Assembly (NCBI GenBank): GCA_965247425.1
Contig: OZ252023.1
Location: 5,270,001-5,334,000 of the forward strand
DNA: 64,000 nt
DNA from: CAZOZZ01 sp965247425
GTDB lineage: Bacteria > Acidobacteriota > Terriglobia > 20CM-2-55-15
Reading direction: 5' to 3'
A program made the translations under genes and the position numbers. This document shows positions 34,341 through 43,198 of this stretch, piece after piece (within the stretch, counting starts at the first letter, position 1; each line of letters opens with the position of its first letter). Below the pieces are notes generated by a model. The model did not search any database and was not told the DNA's origin. It saw nothing but the letters and a program-made list of their open reading frames with translations.

Positions 34341-35194
34341 GTCATCAAAATATCTGTCGCGAACGCCGCCAGCAGGAGCAGGCTGACGTAGCCGTTCAAG
34401 TTGAAAAAGGCGACGTTGACACGGCTTAGATCGTCCGGTCGGACGATCCGATGCTCCCAGTAGAGTATGGCCGCGACGATCCCAATTCCACAGTAGGCGA
34501 TCAATCCCAGTTCACTGACACCTGCGATCAAAACCAGCAGCCCGACCGTTGCGATGTGGAGCGCCGACGAAACCTGAAGCGCTCGGGCCGTGCCCCACCG
34601 GGACGGTATTGAAAACAGGCTGGCCTGGCGGTCGAAGCTTATGTCCTGGCATGCATAGATGATATCGAAACCCGCAATCCAGAGCATCACGGCGCTTCCC
34701 AGAATGATTGGAGCCAGCCCGAAACTTCCCCGAATCGCTAACCATGCTCCCAGTGGCGCCAGCCCTATAGCGAACCCCAGTACGATATGGCTCAGTGAGG
34801 TGAATCTTTTTGTGTAGGAGTAAGAGAGCAGGATGGCCAGAGTCGGGAAGGAAAGGTAGAAGCACAGCGGGTTCAACAGGCCCGCGGAAATGACGAACAG
34901 GGCCGACATGGCGATGGTGAACAGAATCGCAAAACCCATCGCCAGGGTCCCGGCAGGCAGCGCCCTGCTCCTGGTTCGAGGATTCGCCAGATCGTAGGAA
35001 TAGTCCACAATGCGGTTGAATGTCATCGCCGCGCTCCGGGCCCCGACCATCGCAGCAACGATCCAGACCAATTGCCACGCCTCCGGCAGCCCCCTTTGGG
35101 CCAGCAAAGCGGCGATCAGTGCGAAGGGAAGGGCGAACACGGTGTGTTCAAACTTGATCATCTGTAATGTTATCTTTAGTTTGTGCCGGATCAA
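34337..35194 (-). CDS. UbiA-family prenyltransferase (4-hydroxybenzoate/menaquinone type)
   Basis: A 285-residue membrane enzyme with about nine hydrophobic helices. The two Asp-rich motifs that bind prenyl diphosphate with Mg2+ are FNRIVDYSYDLANPRTRSR (about residues 58-76) and DIIYACQDISFDRQ (about 175-188). NPRT-R following the first motif is typical of UbiA/MqnP enzymes, which attach a polyprenyl tail to a quinone head group. Which of ubiquinone or futalosine-route menaquinone is made cannot be settled here; menaquinone would be usual for this phylum. Its TAG stop lies in the CTAG flanking repeat family B. Confidence 0.88.
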   Translation of the reverse strand: MIRHKLKITLQMIKFEHTVFALPFALIAALLAQRGLPEAWQLVWIVAAMVGARSAAMTFNRIVDYSYDLANPRTRSRALPAGTLAMGFAILFTIAMSALFVISAGLLNPLCFYLSFPTLAILLSYSYTKRFTSLSHIVLGFAIGLAPLGAWLAIRGSFGLAPIILGSAVMLWIAGFDIIYACQDISFDRQASLFSIPSRWGTARALQVSSALHIATVGLLVLIAGVSELGLIAYCGIGIVAAILYWEHRIVRPDDLSRVNVAFFNLNGYVSLLLLAAFATDILMT

Positions 35195-35354
35195 CTGGGT
35201 CTCCCAAGTCTGGCGCCCGCCGCGTTTGCCCCCAACGGCTGGGACAATTGTTCAACATAGCCGCCACGCCGCCTTGAAAGCCACAAGTTTTTTGAGATCC
35301 AACGTGTCGGTTCGACGGGTATAGTGAATATCGTCGGCCGGATCCGAAAGTCCA

Positions 35355-36101
35355 ATGACCAAAGACGAAATCAAAATCATTCTCGACGGCTACAAGACCG
35401 GAGCCATGTCGGTGGACGATGCGTTGTCGCGTCTTCGAACACTCCCTTTCGAGGATCTGAGCTTTGCGAACGTCGATCATCATCGCTCGCTTCGTCAGGG
35501 CTATCCCGAGGTTGTGTTTGGAGCCGGGAAAACGGATGAGGAACTCACAGGAATCCTCGGCGCGATGCTCAAACACGAGCACAATGTTCTGATCACCAGA
35601 AGTAGCGCGTCATCTTTCGAATGCGTTCGGGCACTATCCCCAGACGCCCGTTTCCATGCCCGGTCCGGAGCCATTTCTATTATCAAGGATGCCACCATAC
35701 GGGGAAATGGCACCGTGATGGTCGTCACGGCCGGCACATCGGACATCCCGGTCGCCGAGGAGGCCGTCGTGACCCTGGAAGTAATGGGCAACCGGACGGA
35801 CGAGTTGTATGACGTGGGCGTGGCCGGACTGCATCGGCTCCTGGACCGCCACCAACGACTGGCTGATGCCAGAGTGATCGTGGTGGTTGCCGGCATGGAG
35901 GGCGCCCTTCCCAGCGTTGTGGGAGGGTTGGTGTCCGTCCCGGTCATTGCCGTGCCGACCAGCGTTGGCTACGGCGCGAGTTTCGGTGGCGTGGCCGCCC
36001 TGCTGGGCATGCTTAATTCCTGCGCTTCGAACGTTTCGGTCGTCAACATCGACAATGGATACGGCGCCGGCGTCGTGGCCAGTCTCATTAATCGCCAGTA
36101 A
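35355..36101 (+). CDS. larB: Nickel-pincer cofactor biosynthesis protein LarB
   Basis: A 248-residue protein related to PurE. LarB carboxylates and hydrolyses nicotinic acid adenine dinucleotide, the first step of the nickel-pincer nucleotide used by lactate racemase. Seen are a short N-terminal segment (MSVDDALSRLR), PEVVFGAGKT (about residue 51), VVTAGTSDIPVAEEA (about 120), VAGMEGALPSVVGGL (about 178) and VIAVPTSVGYGASFGG (about 198), all conserved. No larC or larE is in the window. Its 3' end borders a mobile island. Confidence 0.93.
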   Translation: MTKDEIKIILDGYKTGAMSVDDALSRLRTLPFEDLSFANVDHHRSLRQGYPEVVFGAGKTDEELTGILGAMLKHEHNVLITRSSASSFECVRALSPDARFHARSGAISIIKDATIRGNGTVMVVTAGTSDIPVAEEAVVTLEVMGNRTDELYDVGVAGLHRLLDRHQRLADARVIVVVAGMEGALPSVVGGLVSVPVIAVPTSVGYGASFGGVAALLGMLNSCASNVSVVNIDNGYGAGVVASLINRQ

Positions 36102-36438
36102 CGCTTAGCGTTCATCGGGAGTGCCGAGCGATAAGGCGTGGTGGTGACGAGATCTTCGGGCACTTTCGATAACGACGTTTGAAGGAAGGCGCTGGCGTTT
36201 GCGGCGAACGCGGTGGGCTATGGAGAAAGTACGGGGTTGGGGGTTGAAGTTCTCACGAGTGAGACTCGACCAGCGAGTGTGGCCAGGCGGCGACAATGAA
36301 TGTATGGCGGCCGATCGTCCGTTTTGGAGAGTTCACCGAGCAGGTCCAGGCCCGATCGGTACGAACTTTTGACATCAAGGCGCACGTGGGCGTTGGCGTG
36401 CACCAGCACGTCTGGAAGGCATGGATTTGGAATCCCTG
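36102..36438. other. Spacer between larB and the IS91-like transposase (probable element end)
   Basis: No supported gene in 337 bp. A short inverted repeat AACGC-TTA-GCGTT lies right after the larB stop (36100-36112), followed by GTTC. IS91-family elements insert beside GTTC/GAAC tetranucleotides, so the element end may be near 36110, but the boundary cannot be proven without an empty-site copy. Confidence 0.3.
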
Positions 36439-37620
36439 TTACGACGTGTCTAAAAAGCATTTCGAAGCGAATCTCCATGCGAGTTCGGTCGCAGTGAGCC
36501 TCTCGATAACGGTCATCGGGGCATGACAGATTGGACACAGCCAGGCGGAGCTGGTTGACGGGCCTTCCTCAGGAGGAGGGACCGGCGCCATTCCCAATAA
36601 CCGATGACAAAGTTCCATGGATACGGATCGTTGGGAGTTCGCCATGAAACCGAAGTGCCGGATGCGGACAAAGCCTTTCGGCAGTACGTGGAGCAGGAAT
36701 CGGCGGATGAACTCGGCGGCGGAAACCGTCATCGTCCTTGCTTTGTTACCGCGAGAGTAATCCCGCCAACGGAATGTGACATGGCTGCCGTCGAAGGAAA
36801 GCAATCGATGATTGGAGATGGCGACGCGGTGTGTGTAGCGTCCGAGGTATCGAAGAACCTGTTCGGGGCCGCCGAATGCCGGCTTCGCATAGACGACCCA
36901 ATCTTGGCGGAATAACGGTCGCAAGAAAGCCGCAAAGTGCTTCGGTTCGGAAAGGTGCTGGATCTGTCCGGCGAAGGTCAGGCTCTTCTTGCGAAAAGCC
37001 TTCTGCAATCCGTCAACGAACTTGCCGCGGAATAGTTTTCCCAGAACCTTCACAGGTAGGAAGAACGGGTATCGCGGATGAATCCAACGCGCACGGCCCG
37101 GTGCGATTCCTCCGGCGGGAATGACGCAGTGGATGTGAGGATGAAACAGCACGTTCTGACCCCACGTGTGCAGGATGAGGAAGAAGCCGATTCTCGCGCC
37201 AAGATGTTTGGGATTTCGAGCGACCTCCAGAAGAGTCTCGGCCACAGTGCGGAACAGCAGGTTGTAGAGCTCGACCTGGTTCTGTCGGACGAGCGAATGC
37301 AATTGGTGCGGCAGGGTGAACACGACATGGAAGTATCGTGTTGCCAGAAGCTCTCGTTCTCTGGCCGCGATCCAACGCTGACGCGCCTGAGCCTGGCATT
37401 TGGGACAATGGCGATTACGGCATGAGTTATAGGAGAGGACCCGATCGCCACCACATCGTGAGCAGGCATCGATATGACCGCCGAGAGCCGCTGTGCGGCA
37501 ATGCTGGATGGCGTGCATCACCTTGAGCTGCTGGAAATGGATTCGTTTTCGATGACGGTCGATAAAGTCGTTGCCCGCGGCGCGAAGGATGTCGGCCACC
37601 TCCACGGTGGGCCGGGTCAT
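36439..37620 (-). CDS. IS91-family transposase
   Basis: A 393-residue rolling-circle transposase starting at the ATG at 37620, which overlaps the stop of the recombinase frame (ATGA). The N-terminal zinc-binding region reads CSRCGGDRVLSYNSCRNRHCPKCQ (here given in two parts: CSRCGG and CRNRHCPKCQ). The HUH-type metal motif is HPHIHCVIPAGG (about residue 165) and tyrosine-containing segments are VLRYLGRYTHRVAIS (about 255). A C-terminal CPICHAPM zinc pair precedes the end. Without correction of the upstream frameshift, this frame reads as a 699-residue fusion with the recombinase. Confidence 0.9.
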   Translation of the reverse strand: MTRPTVEVADILRAAGNDFIDRHRKRIHFQQLKVMHAIQHCRTAALGGHIDACSRCGGDRVLSYNSCRNRHCPKCQAQARQRWIAARERELLATRYFHVVFTLPHQLHSLVRQNQVELYNLLFRTVAETLLEVARNPKHLGARIGFFLILHTWGQNVLFHPHIHCVIPAGGIAPGRARWIHPRYPFFLPVKVLGKLFRGKFVDGLQKAFRKKSLTFAGQIQHLSEPKHFAAFLRPLFRQDWVVYAKPAFGGPEQVLRYLGRYTHRVAISNHRLLSFDGSHVTFRWRDYSRGNKARTMTVSAAEFIRRFLLHVLPKGFVRIRHFGFMANSQRSVSMELCHRLLGMAPVPPPEEGPSTSSAWLCPICHAPMTVIERLTATELAWRFASKCFLDTS

Positions 37621-38514
37621 TGTTTCTGCTTCCTTCTTTTGGACCGCTTCACCGCATCGAGGCTGGAAACCGCCATGGTCTCCACCGGATTGGTGACCGC
37701 CTGCAGGTGACGTCGAGACAGGTGCAGATAGACGCTGGTGGCTCGCAGGTTCCGCGTGACCCATTAACATCTGAATGGTGCGGAGATCGGTGCCATTTTC
37801 AAGTAGGTGAGTGGCCCAGCTGTGACGCAGCGTGTGCGGGGATACGCGTTTCTTGATTCCGGCACGTTTCGCCGCATCGTGTACGGCGGACCACACGCAC
37901 TTGGGGGTGAGGGGTTTGTCGGCGCGCCAGTTGTTCACCATGCCCGGAAACAAATAGGTCTTGGGCTTCATCCAACACCAGTATTCTCGTAGCGTCTGCA
38001 AGAGCTTTGGTGTCAATGGCACGTCGCGATCACGATGACCCTTGCCCTGACGGATGTGGATGATCATGCGCTCGCTATCAACATCCTCGGCCTTCAACCG
38101 GATCAACTCGGCTCGGCGCATCCCGGTGGCGTACAAGGTCATGAGCATCGCGTAATCCAGCAAATTCTTTGCCGAGTCGATCAGTCGTGCGACCTCGTCC
38201 TGGCTCAAAACCGTCGGCAATCGTTTCGGGGTTCTGGGATATGGGAGATCCAGCTTCAGGTATGGACGCCGCAGCGTCTTTACAAAAAAGAACCGCAAGG
38301 CGGCAATGTACAAGCCGACAGTCTTGGCCGCGAGCTTTCGCTCCCGGATCAGATGTAGGTGATACTGCCGCAGGTCTTCCTGACTGAGACGATCGGGGCG
38401 CGTGCCAAAATAGCCCGCGAAGTCTTCAACGACTCGCAGGTAACTTCGGATGGTGATCGGAGAGAAATTACGACGCTGGAGTTCCTCCAGCATCCGTTTA
38501 CGCAGGTCCGTCAT
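37617..38514 (-). pseudogene. Tyrosine recombinase of the IS91-like element, apparent +1 frameshift near 37752
   Basis: The gene starts at ATG 38514 with a perfect AAGGAGG ribosome site. It encodes a SAM-like N-terminal domain and a catalytic domain with Arg in YATGMRRAELIRL and SPHTLRHSWATHL (R...HxxR). After LMGHA the given frame departs. Removing one base at the CC of 37752-37753 restores NLRATSVYLHLSRRH, which contains the catalytic tyrosine, and a stop at 37617-37619 overlapping the transposase ATG. In the sequence as given the tyrosine is lost, so the recombinase would be inactive. Pairing of such a recombinase with IS91-type transposases is known. Confidence 0.85.
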
Positions 38515-38554
38515 GTAGGCCTCCTTTGAAGCCCACACTCTACAGTTTGCTTAG

Positions 38555-40293
38555 CCCGGATGGATCACCAATCGGAGAATCGATCAGTGTTCGGATACGA
38601 GAAGCGATTTGCGGCGAGACTTGGAGCTGAGAGTGAGCGAGCCGTGGACATTGGCGGATTTTGAGCCTGTGACACGGCGACATTTGGCGGGAGATCGGCA
38701 TGAATGGGCGAGTGCAGGCAGGCCTCGCCGGGAGGCAGATGAGAGGCGCTGTTTTTCGGATCTGAAGGTTCGGTGTCGTCAGCAACGAAGCGGAATTGAT
38801 TGCAGGTTTCTCACTATGAGAGCAAAGACGTCGGCATAGGGATAGGCCTCCGACATCGAGATCCAGACGTTGCGGACCGTGAGGCGGATACGCGCACCGA
38901 TTCTTAAGAAGCTTCAGACGGATGGTTCCGCATTGGGCATGGGCCATCGCGGTATCTTTGAGACCGAGACGACGCAACGCCTGCATAAGCATGTAGGCGG
39001 CTGAGGACAGATACAGTCGGAGCTGATTGGCGCGCATGGTTCCCGCACTGGTGCGGTCGGCAAATAGATCCAGTTGCTGTTCTTTGATCCGGTTCTCCAT
39101 GTCGCCGCGTACGCAATAGAAATCTTCGTAGAGCGCTTGGGCTCCGAGTCGTTCCGGTGGCAGTGAGGTCACCACGAATCGGGGATTGGCGCCCTTGGCC
39201 AGGAACTCGGCTTTGCCAACAACGCGACGAGTGCGGCTCCAGCTCTTTCGAGTCCGGTACAGGAAATCCTTAAACACTCGTGCCGATTTCCCAGTGGTCT
39301 GAAACTCCGCTTCAGCCTGAATCATCTGGTCAGCGATCTCTCGCTTGAGGCGGTCGTTCTTGGCCAACCCCATCACATAATCGACCTGGTGGGTTTCACA
39401 CCAGTCCAGTAATGCATCCCGGCAGAATCCGGAATCGGCCCGAATGATGATCGACACGTCCGGCCAGCTCTGACGGATCTGGCCGACGATACGTTCCAAT
39501 TCATCGACTGATCCTGCCGCCCCATCGATATTGGACGGGCGCAGCCGAGCGCACAACAGATGCTCTCCACAGAAGATGTACAAGGGCAGATAGCAGTAGT
39601 TGCGGTAGTAGCCGTGAAAGAACCGGCCTTCCTGTTGACCATGGATCGGATCATCGGTCGCGTCCAGATCCAGAACGATCTCTTCGGGCGCCGTGTTGTC
39701 ATGGGCTGCCACAAACGCATCGACCATCCAACGATCGATCTTGTTCCCATCCATAGCGATCTTCTTGTACCGCTCCTGGTCGCCGACTTCGGCGCCGGTC
39801 AACTCCAATCGGTTTAGTGTGCTCTTGCCCGCCAACGCCTTTCCCCAGTCGCCGGCCTGTCGTCGATTCGTTCCCAGCGGATCCGCTTTGTCCACCGCCA
39901 ACGCAAGCATCGGGTCGGTCCGTAACTGATCGTGATCGTTCAGGTCTTCATATCCCAGGCACAGCCCGTAGACCCGCTGTCCCAACAGCTCCTTCACGGT
40001 GTGTTCGATCAACCGTTGGTCGCGATGATCGCTAAAACACCCCGCCAATCCATCGATCAAACCGGTCCGCTTTTCGACTTCACGCAGCAGCAGAACTCCA
40101 GCGTCAGACGTGATCTTGCCGCCGTCGAAACGCGCCTTCATTTTTCGTTGAAGAAGTCCGTGAAATTCGAACGTGGTTTGTTTACACTCTGTACTCATAA
40201 GGGCCGCCTCCGTTTGGTTTCTGAACCGTTCTCGACAAACGATTTATGCCAAACAGGGCGGCCTTTTCTGGTCCTTTCGGTGATTTATGCGGG
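38555..40293 (-). mobile_element. IS1380-family insertion sequence (1739 bp)
   Basis: Terminal inverted repeats read CCCGGATGGATCACC at the left (38555) and, on the opposite strand at the right, CCCGCATAAATCACC (ending 40293). The 4-bp TTAG is duplicated on both sides (38551-38554 and 40294-40297). One transposase fills the element. It inserted about 40 bp upstream of the recombinase gene of the IS91-like element, so the two are adjacent or nested. Confidence 0.88.
38779..40198 (-). pseudogene. IS1380-family transposase, apparent +1 frameshift near 38901
   Basis: A DDE transposase. The N-terminal KITSDAGVLLLREVEKRTGL and the motifs VLDLDATDDPIHG (about residue 175), IIIRADSGFCRD (about 250) and YCVRGDMENRIKEQQLDLFA (about 365) are characteristic of IS1380. 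After GTIRLKLLK the frame changes. Dropping one T/A at 38901-38902 restores IGARIRLTVRNVWISMSEAY and a stop at 38779, the family's normal end. As written, the frame runs on to 38540 with unrelated sequence, 552 residues in all. The catalytic core is intact, so the effect may be mild or an assembly artefact. Confidence 0.88.
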
Positions 40294-40384
40294 TTAGCAC
40301 CGTTCGCGCAGCCCACGCGTAGCGTCCGCCGCGACAGCGGCTTCGTTCAGACGGTCCTTATCGACGGACTTCAAAGACAACCCG

Positions 40385-42145
40385 ATGGATTTTTCCCTCC
40401 GGCCTCTCGAATACGATCAGCTCAAGACGCTTCTCGGGCGCTACATCACCGGTGAAGGTGGCCGGGAACTGATAACGAAGCTTGTGCCGATCACCGATCG
40501 GGCGTCTCTTGAGGCCCAGCACGCGCTGAACCGGGAGGCCATGGAGTATTTGCGGGACCATCGCGTTTCGTTTCCCGACCTGCCTTTGCTGCCGGCGCTT
40601 CTGAACAAGCTTGCCCTGACCGGAAGCACCCTGGAAATCGTAGAGATTGAAGCCGTTGGAAATTTCCTCGCCCTCGCCGAGTCGTTCCGAAGGCGGTTCA
40701 GGGGCGAGACAGACGATTTCCCCCGACTTGCGGCCCGGGCCGCATCTTTTCCCGACCTGGGCAACCTCGAGCGGCACCTCTCGCGCGCGGTCCGGGGTGG
40801 AGAGATCAACGAAAATTACAGCAAGGAGCTCAAACGGCTCCGTCGTGCCCTGGAGTCTTCACGGTCGCGCCTGAATCACAAGCTGGAATCGATCCTCAAG
40901 AGCCCGGGCTCTTCGGATCAGTTGCAGGACCAGCTCATCACGGTTCGAAACGGCCGCTATGTGATTCCGGTTCGCGTGGAACAAAAGAGGACGTTCGAAG
41001 GAATTATCCATGGCGCGTCATCGAGTGGAGCGACGGTCTTCATGGAACCGCTCGAGACGCTCGATCTGAACAACGACATCGTCAGGATCGAGGAAGAGGA
41101 AAAGCGCGAGATCCGCCGCATTCTGGGCGAGTTGACGGACATGATTCAGGAGCGGGGAGATGAGCTCAATCATTCGGCGACACTATGGTCGGAGATGGAG
41201 TTCGTTGTTGGCAAAGCCCAGTTCGGCAGGGATTTCGACTGCACCGAACCGACCTTTTCGGAAGGGCGTCTCCGGTTGATCGGCGCGCGCCATCCGCTGC
41301 TCGAGGACAACCTCCGTCGAGGTCCCGACCAGCCGGTTCCGTGCAGCCTGGAAATGGACGCCGAGAGCCGCGTGCTCATCATCAGTGGCCCGAATGCCGG
41401 CGGTAAGACAGTGCTGCTCAAGACCCTGGGCCTGTTGACGCTGATGGCGCAGTCGGGAATCCCGGTACCCGCCGAGAGTGCGACGCTCCCAGTCATGGGC
41501 CGCGTCCTGGCCGACATCGGCGACCAGCAATCCATCATGAACCAACTGAGCACTTTCTCGGCTCACGTTGTGACCATCAAATCCATGATTGAACTGGCCT
41601 CGGCGGGATCGATGATCCTGCTCGATGAGATCGGGAGCAGCACGGAGCCCGGGGAAGGCGCGGCCCTGGCGATTGCTGTTCTGGAGCACTTCAGACAGGC
41701 CGGGTCGCTCACGCTTGCGACGACCCATTACAACCGGTTGAAGATGTATGCGGAAACCACCGAAGGCGTCCGGAATGCCGCAATGGAATTCAACGAGGCG
41801 ACCCTGGAGCCCACCTATCGGCTCATCCGCGACCTGGCCGGGTCTTCGAGCGGCCTGGCAATCGCCGAACGCTTCCAGATGCCGCGTGAAGTCCTGGCGC
41901 TTGCCCGCGATTCGCTCGATCGTTCGGAATTGGAAGCCGCCCGCTACGTCGACGAGTTGAGGGCGCGTATCGGGAGCCTGGAGAGCGAGAAGGCGGAACT
42001 CGAAGCCGAGAAGAACCTGTTCGAGGCCTGGAGGGAACCATGGCCCGACAACTGGAAGCCGAGCGTGCCGATGAACTCGACCGGGTCGGAAAGAAACTGG
42101 ATTCGATCGTCAAGGGAATCAGAGATCGGGCGGCCGAAGAGCTGA
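40385..42145 (+). CDS. mutS2: Endonuclease MutS2, N-terminal part (core and ATPase), frameshifted
   Basis: MutS2 is a MutS-like ATPase that suppresses recombination and/or rescues collided ribosomes. This frame holds the clamp/core (about residues 1-310) and the ATPase: Walker A ISGPNAGGKTVLLKT (about 330), DIGDQQSIMNQLSTFSAH, Walker B SMILLDEIGSSTEPGEG (about 405) and THYNRLK. A coiled coil follows. Near 42020-42040 the homologous reading moves to another frame that encodes the rest (42040-42726); the offset fits loss of one base. The last 35 residues of this frame are therefore probably spurious. It starts about 90 bp after the IS1380 right end. Confidence 0.9.
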   Translation: MDFSLRPLEYDQLKTLLGRYITGEGGRELITKLVPITDRASLEAQHALNREAMEYLRDHRVSFPDLPLLPALLNKLALTGSTLEIVEIEAVGNFLALAESFRRRFRGETDDFPRLAARAASFPDLGNLERHLSRAVRGGEINENYSKELKRLRRALESSRSRLNHKLESILKSPGSSDQLQDQLITVRNGRYVIPVRVEQKRTFEGIIHGASSSGATVFMEPLETLDLNNDIVRIEEEEKREIRRILGELTDMIQERGDELNHSATLWSEMEFVVGKAQFGRDFDCTEPTFSEGRLRLIGARHPLLEDNLRRGPDQPVPCSLEMDAESRVLIISGPNAGGKTVLLKTLGLLTLMAQSGIPVPAESATLPVMGRVLADIGDQQSIMNQLSTFSAHVVTIKSMIELASAGSMILLDEIGSSTEPGEGAALAIAVLEHFRQAGSLTLATTHYNRLKMYAETTEGVRNAAMEFNEATLEPTYRLIRDLAGSSSGLAIAERFQMPREVLALARDSLDRSELEAARYVDELRARIGSLESEKAELEAEKNLFEAWREPWPDNWKPSVPMNSTGSERNWIRSSRESEIGRPKS

Positions 42146-42726
42146 AGGCGCTCGGCAAGGATGCGGTGAAGCGGTTCGACCGTAAGCTGGAGAACGCCCG
42201 AGCCCGGGCGAATCTTGAAATCCGGCGCGAACGAAGCAAGACGTCTCTGGCCAAGACCCTCCGTCCCGCCCCGCCCACGGATTTGCTTGAAGTGGGTTCC
42301 CGTGTCCAGGTGCTATCGCTTGGAGTTCCCGGTTCAGTGTCGCGTGTTCTCAAAAAAGAAGTGGAAGTGACGGTCGGTAACATGAAGATTCGGCGCCCCT
42401 TCGATGACGTCGAGGTGGTGGAGGCTCCGCGAATCGAGCTTCCAAAGGGTGTCCACTTCGATTTTCGAGAGAAACAACTGGAGACGAACGAACTGAACCT
42501 GATCGGCTGCAGGGCCGACGAAGCCCTGTCACGTCTGGACAAGTTCCTCGACGACGCTTTCCTGGCCGGCGTTCCGACCGCCCGTATCATCCACGGATCC
42601 GGCATGGGAGTCCTGCGGAGGGCCGTCGCGGAGTTCCTGGAATCCCACCCCCAGGTGTCCGGTTTCAAGGCCGCTCCCTCCGACCAGGGTGGCGGCGGTG
42701 TCACGATCGCCACCCTGAAAGACTAG
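42040..42726 (+). CDS. mutS2: Endonuclease MutS2, C-terminal part (coiled coil, KOW-like, Smr nuclease)
   Basis: This frame continues MutS2: a coiled coil (ERADELDRVGKKLDSIV), a KOW-like region (VGSRVQVLSLGVPGSVSRV), and an Smr domain with LNLIGCRADEALSRLDKFL and the signature HGSGMGVLRRAVAEFL. An ATG at 42040 exists but has no ribosome site and lies mid-coiled-coil, so a separate gene is unlikely; a one-base deletion between 42020 and 42040 is the simpler explanation. The TAG stop (42724-42726) is part of the CTAG that flanks repeat family B. Confidence 0.85.
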   Translation: MARQLEAERADELDRVGKKLDSIVKGIRDRAAEELKALGKDAVKRFDRKLENARARANLEIRRERSKTSLAKTLRPAPPTDLLEVGSRVQVLSLGVPGSVSRVLKKEVEVTVGNMKIRRPFDDVEVVEAPRIELPKGVHFDFREKQLETNELNLIGCRADEALSRLDKFLDDAFLAGVPTARIIHGSGMGVLRRAVAEFLESHPQVSGFKAAPSDQGGGGVTIATLKD

Positions 42727-42888
42727 GAGCCTGCGCGGCAGAAGGGATCGTAGCGAGAAAGTGGAGAATCGAGACCAGATTTTCTCGATTTTGAGGCGAA
42801 TAGTGGTTCTATTTAACGAAAAATCGGGGAAATATGGACCGATTATACCGCTTTCGCAGTAGATCTCTTCTGCCGCGCAGGCTCCTAG
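42723..42888. repeat. Dispersed inverted-repeat element, family B, copy 2 (158 bp plus CTAG on each side)
   Basis: The element (42727-42884) has the same 18-bp terminal repeats as copy 1 (GAGCCTGCGCGGCAGAAG) and the same interior stems. It is flanked by CTAG at 42723-42726 and 42885-42888. The first CTAG includes the mutS2 stop codon. It lacks the 19-bp internal duplication seen in copy 1. Confidence 0.9.
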
Positions 42889-43129
42889 CCCGTACACCGA
42901 TTCGGTTCCCGGCATGGTAATCGACGCAGAGGCGCAGAGACCGTTTGTCTTTTGGGGAGCGGACTTACAGGACCATTCGCCATGTGAAAAGCTTCGGGCC
43001 AAGAGGGATTGACGGTGATGCAAGACAATTCAACTCTGCGTCTTTGCGCCTTTGCGTCGAGAAAATGGAACGTTGTGCGAGGTTGGGTCCAGTTCAGGCC
43101 CTGATTTCGACGAGAATATGGCCCATCCA
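42889..43129. other. Spacer with GCGTCTTTGCG-type inverted repeat upstream of dnaG
   Basis: No gene is supported. GACGCAGAGGCGCAGAGACC (42925-42946) is answered by CTCTGCGTCTTTGCGCCTTTG (43034-43056) in inverted orientation, part of the same iterated motif family as at 17190 and 55493. Confidence 0.5.
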
Positions 43130-43157
43130 TTGCTATTTTCTTGGTCGATGTTATAAA
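43130..43157 (+). promoter_or_regulatory. Candidate sigma-70 promoter of dnaG
   Basis: TTGCTA (43130-43135) and TATAAA (43152-43157) are separated by 16 bp, 42 bp before the dnaG ATG. Confidence 0.45.
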
Positions 43158-43198
43158 TTGGCTGCTTCCGCTTTTTCCGAGACGGCCTGCCATTCACG

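Noticed and set aside
36218..36538. Small protein gene downstream of larB
   Set aside because: The minus-strand frame overlaps the transposase C terminus, has no ribosome site and no recognisable domain.
36439..38538. A 699-residue open frame joining a tyrosine recombinase to an IS91 transposase, as a natural fusion
   Set aside because: Shifting one base near 37752 restores the catalytic tyrosine and a recombinase stop overlapping the transposase ATG, so the fusion is a product of an indel.
42040..42726. The Smr-domain frame as an independent gene
   Set aside because: Its ATG is in the middle of the MutS2 coiled coil with no ribosome site; a one-base deletion in mutS2 explains both frames.
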